Assembly: GCF_006716315.1 (NCBI RefSeq)
Contig: NZ_VFOV01000001.1
Span: 4,666,501 to 4,730,500, forward strand
Reading direction: 5' to 3'
Length of the DNA: 64,000 bases
From: Nocardioides albertanoniae
GTDB taxonomy: Bacteria; Actinomycetota; Actinomycetes; Propionibacteriales; Nocardioidaceae
Shown here: positions 62,857 through 64,000 of the stretch, one piece after another
Layout of the letters: each line of letters begins with the position of its first letter
Numbering within the stretch: position 1 is the first letter of the stretch
Translations under genes and position numbers: made by a program
Notes under the pieces: model-generated
Databases searched by the model: none
Told to the model about the DNA's origin: nothing
The model's input: the letters and a program-made list of their open reading frames with translations, nothing else

Positions 62857-64000
62857 GCGGTTCCTCCGTCAGCTGGTCCGTCAATTGGTCCGTCGGTTGG
62901 TGCGTCGTCGCCATCGAGGCGCTTGCGGTAGTCGTTCACGCTCTGCGGTCGCTGCTGGTCGGAGACCACCGGCTGATCCTGATTCTCCCTGCGACGCGTA
63001 CGCCCCGAGGGCTCATCTCCGATCTCGTCGACCGCGTCGACCTCGTCGAGCCCGGGCTCCGGGGCGATCTTCACCTCGGGCCGCACCGCCGGCGCGAGCG
63101 GCTGCCTCGCCGGGTTCGGTGCAGGTGGCGCGGCTTGCTGGGGCGGCGCGGGCGGAGCCTGGCCGGTCGGGCGTGCCGGAGGCGGAGGAGCAGTCGGTGC
63201 GGCCGGTGCGGCGGGTGCAGCCGGAGCGGCGGGAGACGACGCGGCTGCGGGCTCCGGCTCCTGCTGCTGCGCCGGCTGGGTCTGCTGGGTCTGCTGCTCC
63301 GGTTGCGCTGCCTGCTTGCGCTCCTGCCACGGCGCCCCGCCCTTCCACGGAACGTCGCGCGGCTCGCGCGGAGACGACGAGGGCCGGCTCGACCAGCCAC
63401 CCTTGGCGGGGCGTACGCCACTCGTCGGCTGCTGCCGCTCGGCCTGGGCGTCGCGCACCGATGCCGGCAGCGCGCCTTCGACGATCTTGGCCTCGATGAC
63501 CGGCCGCACGGGCGCCGCCTTCTTCCGCACCGGCGGTGTCTGCACGGCGGGCTTGGCAGCCGAGGTCTTCAGCACCCGCGGCGCAGGCGTCGCGGCGGCG
63601 GCCGGCTGCGGGGTGTAGAGGCGTCCAGCCCTGCGCTGCGCCTTCGCCCAGCCGCCGCGCGGACGCGACGCGTGCCGGAAGGCGACCGCGACGCCACCGG
63701 CGTAGTGGGCCTCGGTCTCCACGCGCGGAGTCGTCAGCTCGTGCCAGAAGGTCATCAGCCACGCGCCGGCCGAGCTCTCCGAGCTGATGTAGTCGGAGGC
63801 CTTCATCGAGAGGTAGGACGCGGCGATCAGCCACAGCCCCATGCTGAGCAGGGTCACCGGCATGCCGAGCTTGCGCAGCAGCACAAGCGTCACTGGTGCG
63901 ATCACCAGGAACAGGAAGATGGTGCGATAACGCATCTCCCCGATGTAGCGACGAGGAGGACCGAGATAGGTCTGGTCGACCTCGTACAGCTCGTCGTCGT
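62853..64000 (-). CDS. SCO6880/PrgI-like membrane protein, N-terminus beyond the window
   Basis: The frame stays open through the right edge, with YEVDQTYLGPPRRYIGEMRY before the first local ATG at 63935, so the real start lies past 64000. Two close helices (IFLFLVIAPVTLVLLRKLG, VTLLSMGLWLIAASYLS) are followed by a 250-residue tail very rich in Pro, Ala and Gln. Two-helix proteins next to VirB4-type ATPases are common (PrgI/SCO6880 group). It overlaps the ATPase gene by 4 bp. Confidence 0.72.
   Translation of the reverse strand, partial: DDELYEVDQTYLGPPRRYIGEMRYRTIFLFLVIAPVTLVLLRKLGMPVTLLSMGLWLIAASYLSMKASDYISSESSAGAWLMTFWHELTTPRVETEAHYAGGVAVAFRHASRPRGGWAKAQRRAGRLYTPQPAAAATPAPRVLKTSAAKPAVQTPPVRKKAAPVRPVIEAKIVEGALPASVRDAQAERQQPTSGVRPAKGGWSSRPSSSPREPRDVPWKGGAPWQERKQAAQPEQQTQQTQPAQQQEPEPAAASSPAAPAAPAAPAAPTAPPPPARPTGQAPPAPPQQAAPPAPNPARQPLAPAVRPEVKIAPEPGLDEVDAVDEIGDEPSGRTRRRENQDQPVVSDQQRPQSVNDYRKRLDGDDAPTDGPIDGPADGGTA

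Noticed and set aside
62853..63935. Complete gene starting at the ATG at 63935
   Set aside because: The frame remains open and protein-like up to base 64000, so that ATG is internal and the gene is cut by the window edge.
55485..64000. Prophage or recent ICE
   Set aside because: No integrase, capsid, tail, relaxase or att-like repeats are seen, and base composition matches the neighbours; it can only be judged fully with sequence beyond the edge.

Overview
The window is about 70% GC and packed with short-spaced or overlapping genes, many starting with GTG. It looks like chromosomal DNA of an actinobacterium. A Nocardioides-like member of the Nocardioidaceae is the best guess, from a complete menaquinone-linked complex I, actinobacterial-type Men proteins, a DUF222/HNH (13E12-type) gene, an F420-type PPOX protein and a chromosomal type IV secretion (T4SS)-like locus. 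The assignment to family is inference; I could not search a database.

Layout. 0-3.7 kb: urate/ureide breakdown (uraH, uraD), a two-domain regulator, an aldolase-like protein and a divergent IclR regulator with operator-like palindromes. 3.75-13.5 kb: a large minus-strand sialic-acid utilisation locus running from a sugar-binding lipoprotein and two permeases through a NanA-like lyase and a GntR/FadR regulator to a secreted sialidase, a Tat-exported kelch mutarotase, a second DHDPS-family lyase and an AGE-family epimerase. 13.6-20.1 kb: PPOX protein, TetR regulator with a reductase, tRNA-Tyr, YajQ, a two-component system with a membrane protein, and a START-type protein. 20.1-24.4 kb: an Rrf2 regulator divergent from a sulfate ABC transporter (sbp-cysT-cysW-cysA). 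24.6-41.8 kb: rarD, a phased 21-bp repeat array, then the nuoABCDEFGHIJKLMN operon followed in the same overlap chain by a polyprenyl diphosphate synthase. 42-47.1 kb: HD hydrolase, ankyrin protein, menG, a membrane-anchored hypothetical, menF, MBL-fold and YciI-like proteins. 47.2-49.05 kb: a 13E12-type HNH gene bracketed by two inverted copies of a cloverleaf-foldable element. 49-51.5 kb: GH25 lysozyme and an ArsR-AHSA1-TIGR03086 operon. 51.6-55.3 kb: menE-menC and menD. 55.5-64 kb: a T4SS-like locus (VirB4-type ATPase, VirB6-like and VirB8-like proteins, and an unusual three-domain wall hydrolase/nuclease), cut off by the right edge.

How it works together. Complex I, the isoprenoid tail synthase and menF/menD/menC/menE/menG together cover most of the NADH-to-menaquinone branch; menA and menB are not here. 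The sialic-acid locus holds release, anomer conversion, uptake, cleavage and ManNAc epimerisation, but no kinase or deaminase. Most operon junctions are 4-bp ATGA/GTGA overlaps, suggesting translational coupling. The points most worth a second look are the DNase I-like nuclease fused to wall hydrolases in the T4SS-like locus, the paired cloverleaf elements around the HNH gene, an in-frame palindromic insertion inside nuoG, and two intergenic repeat arrays phased to the DNA helix.
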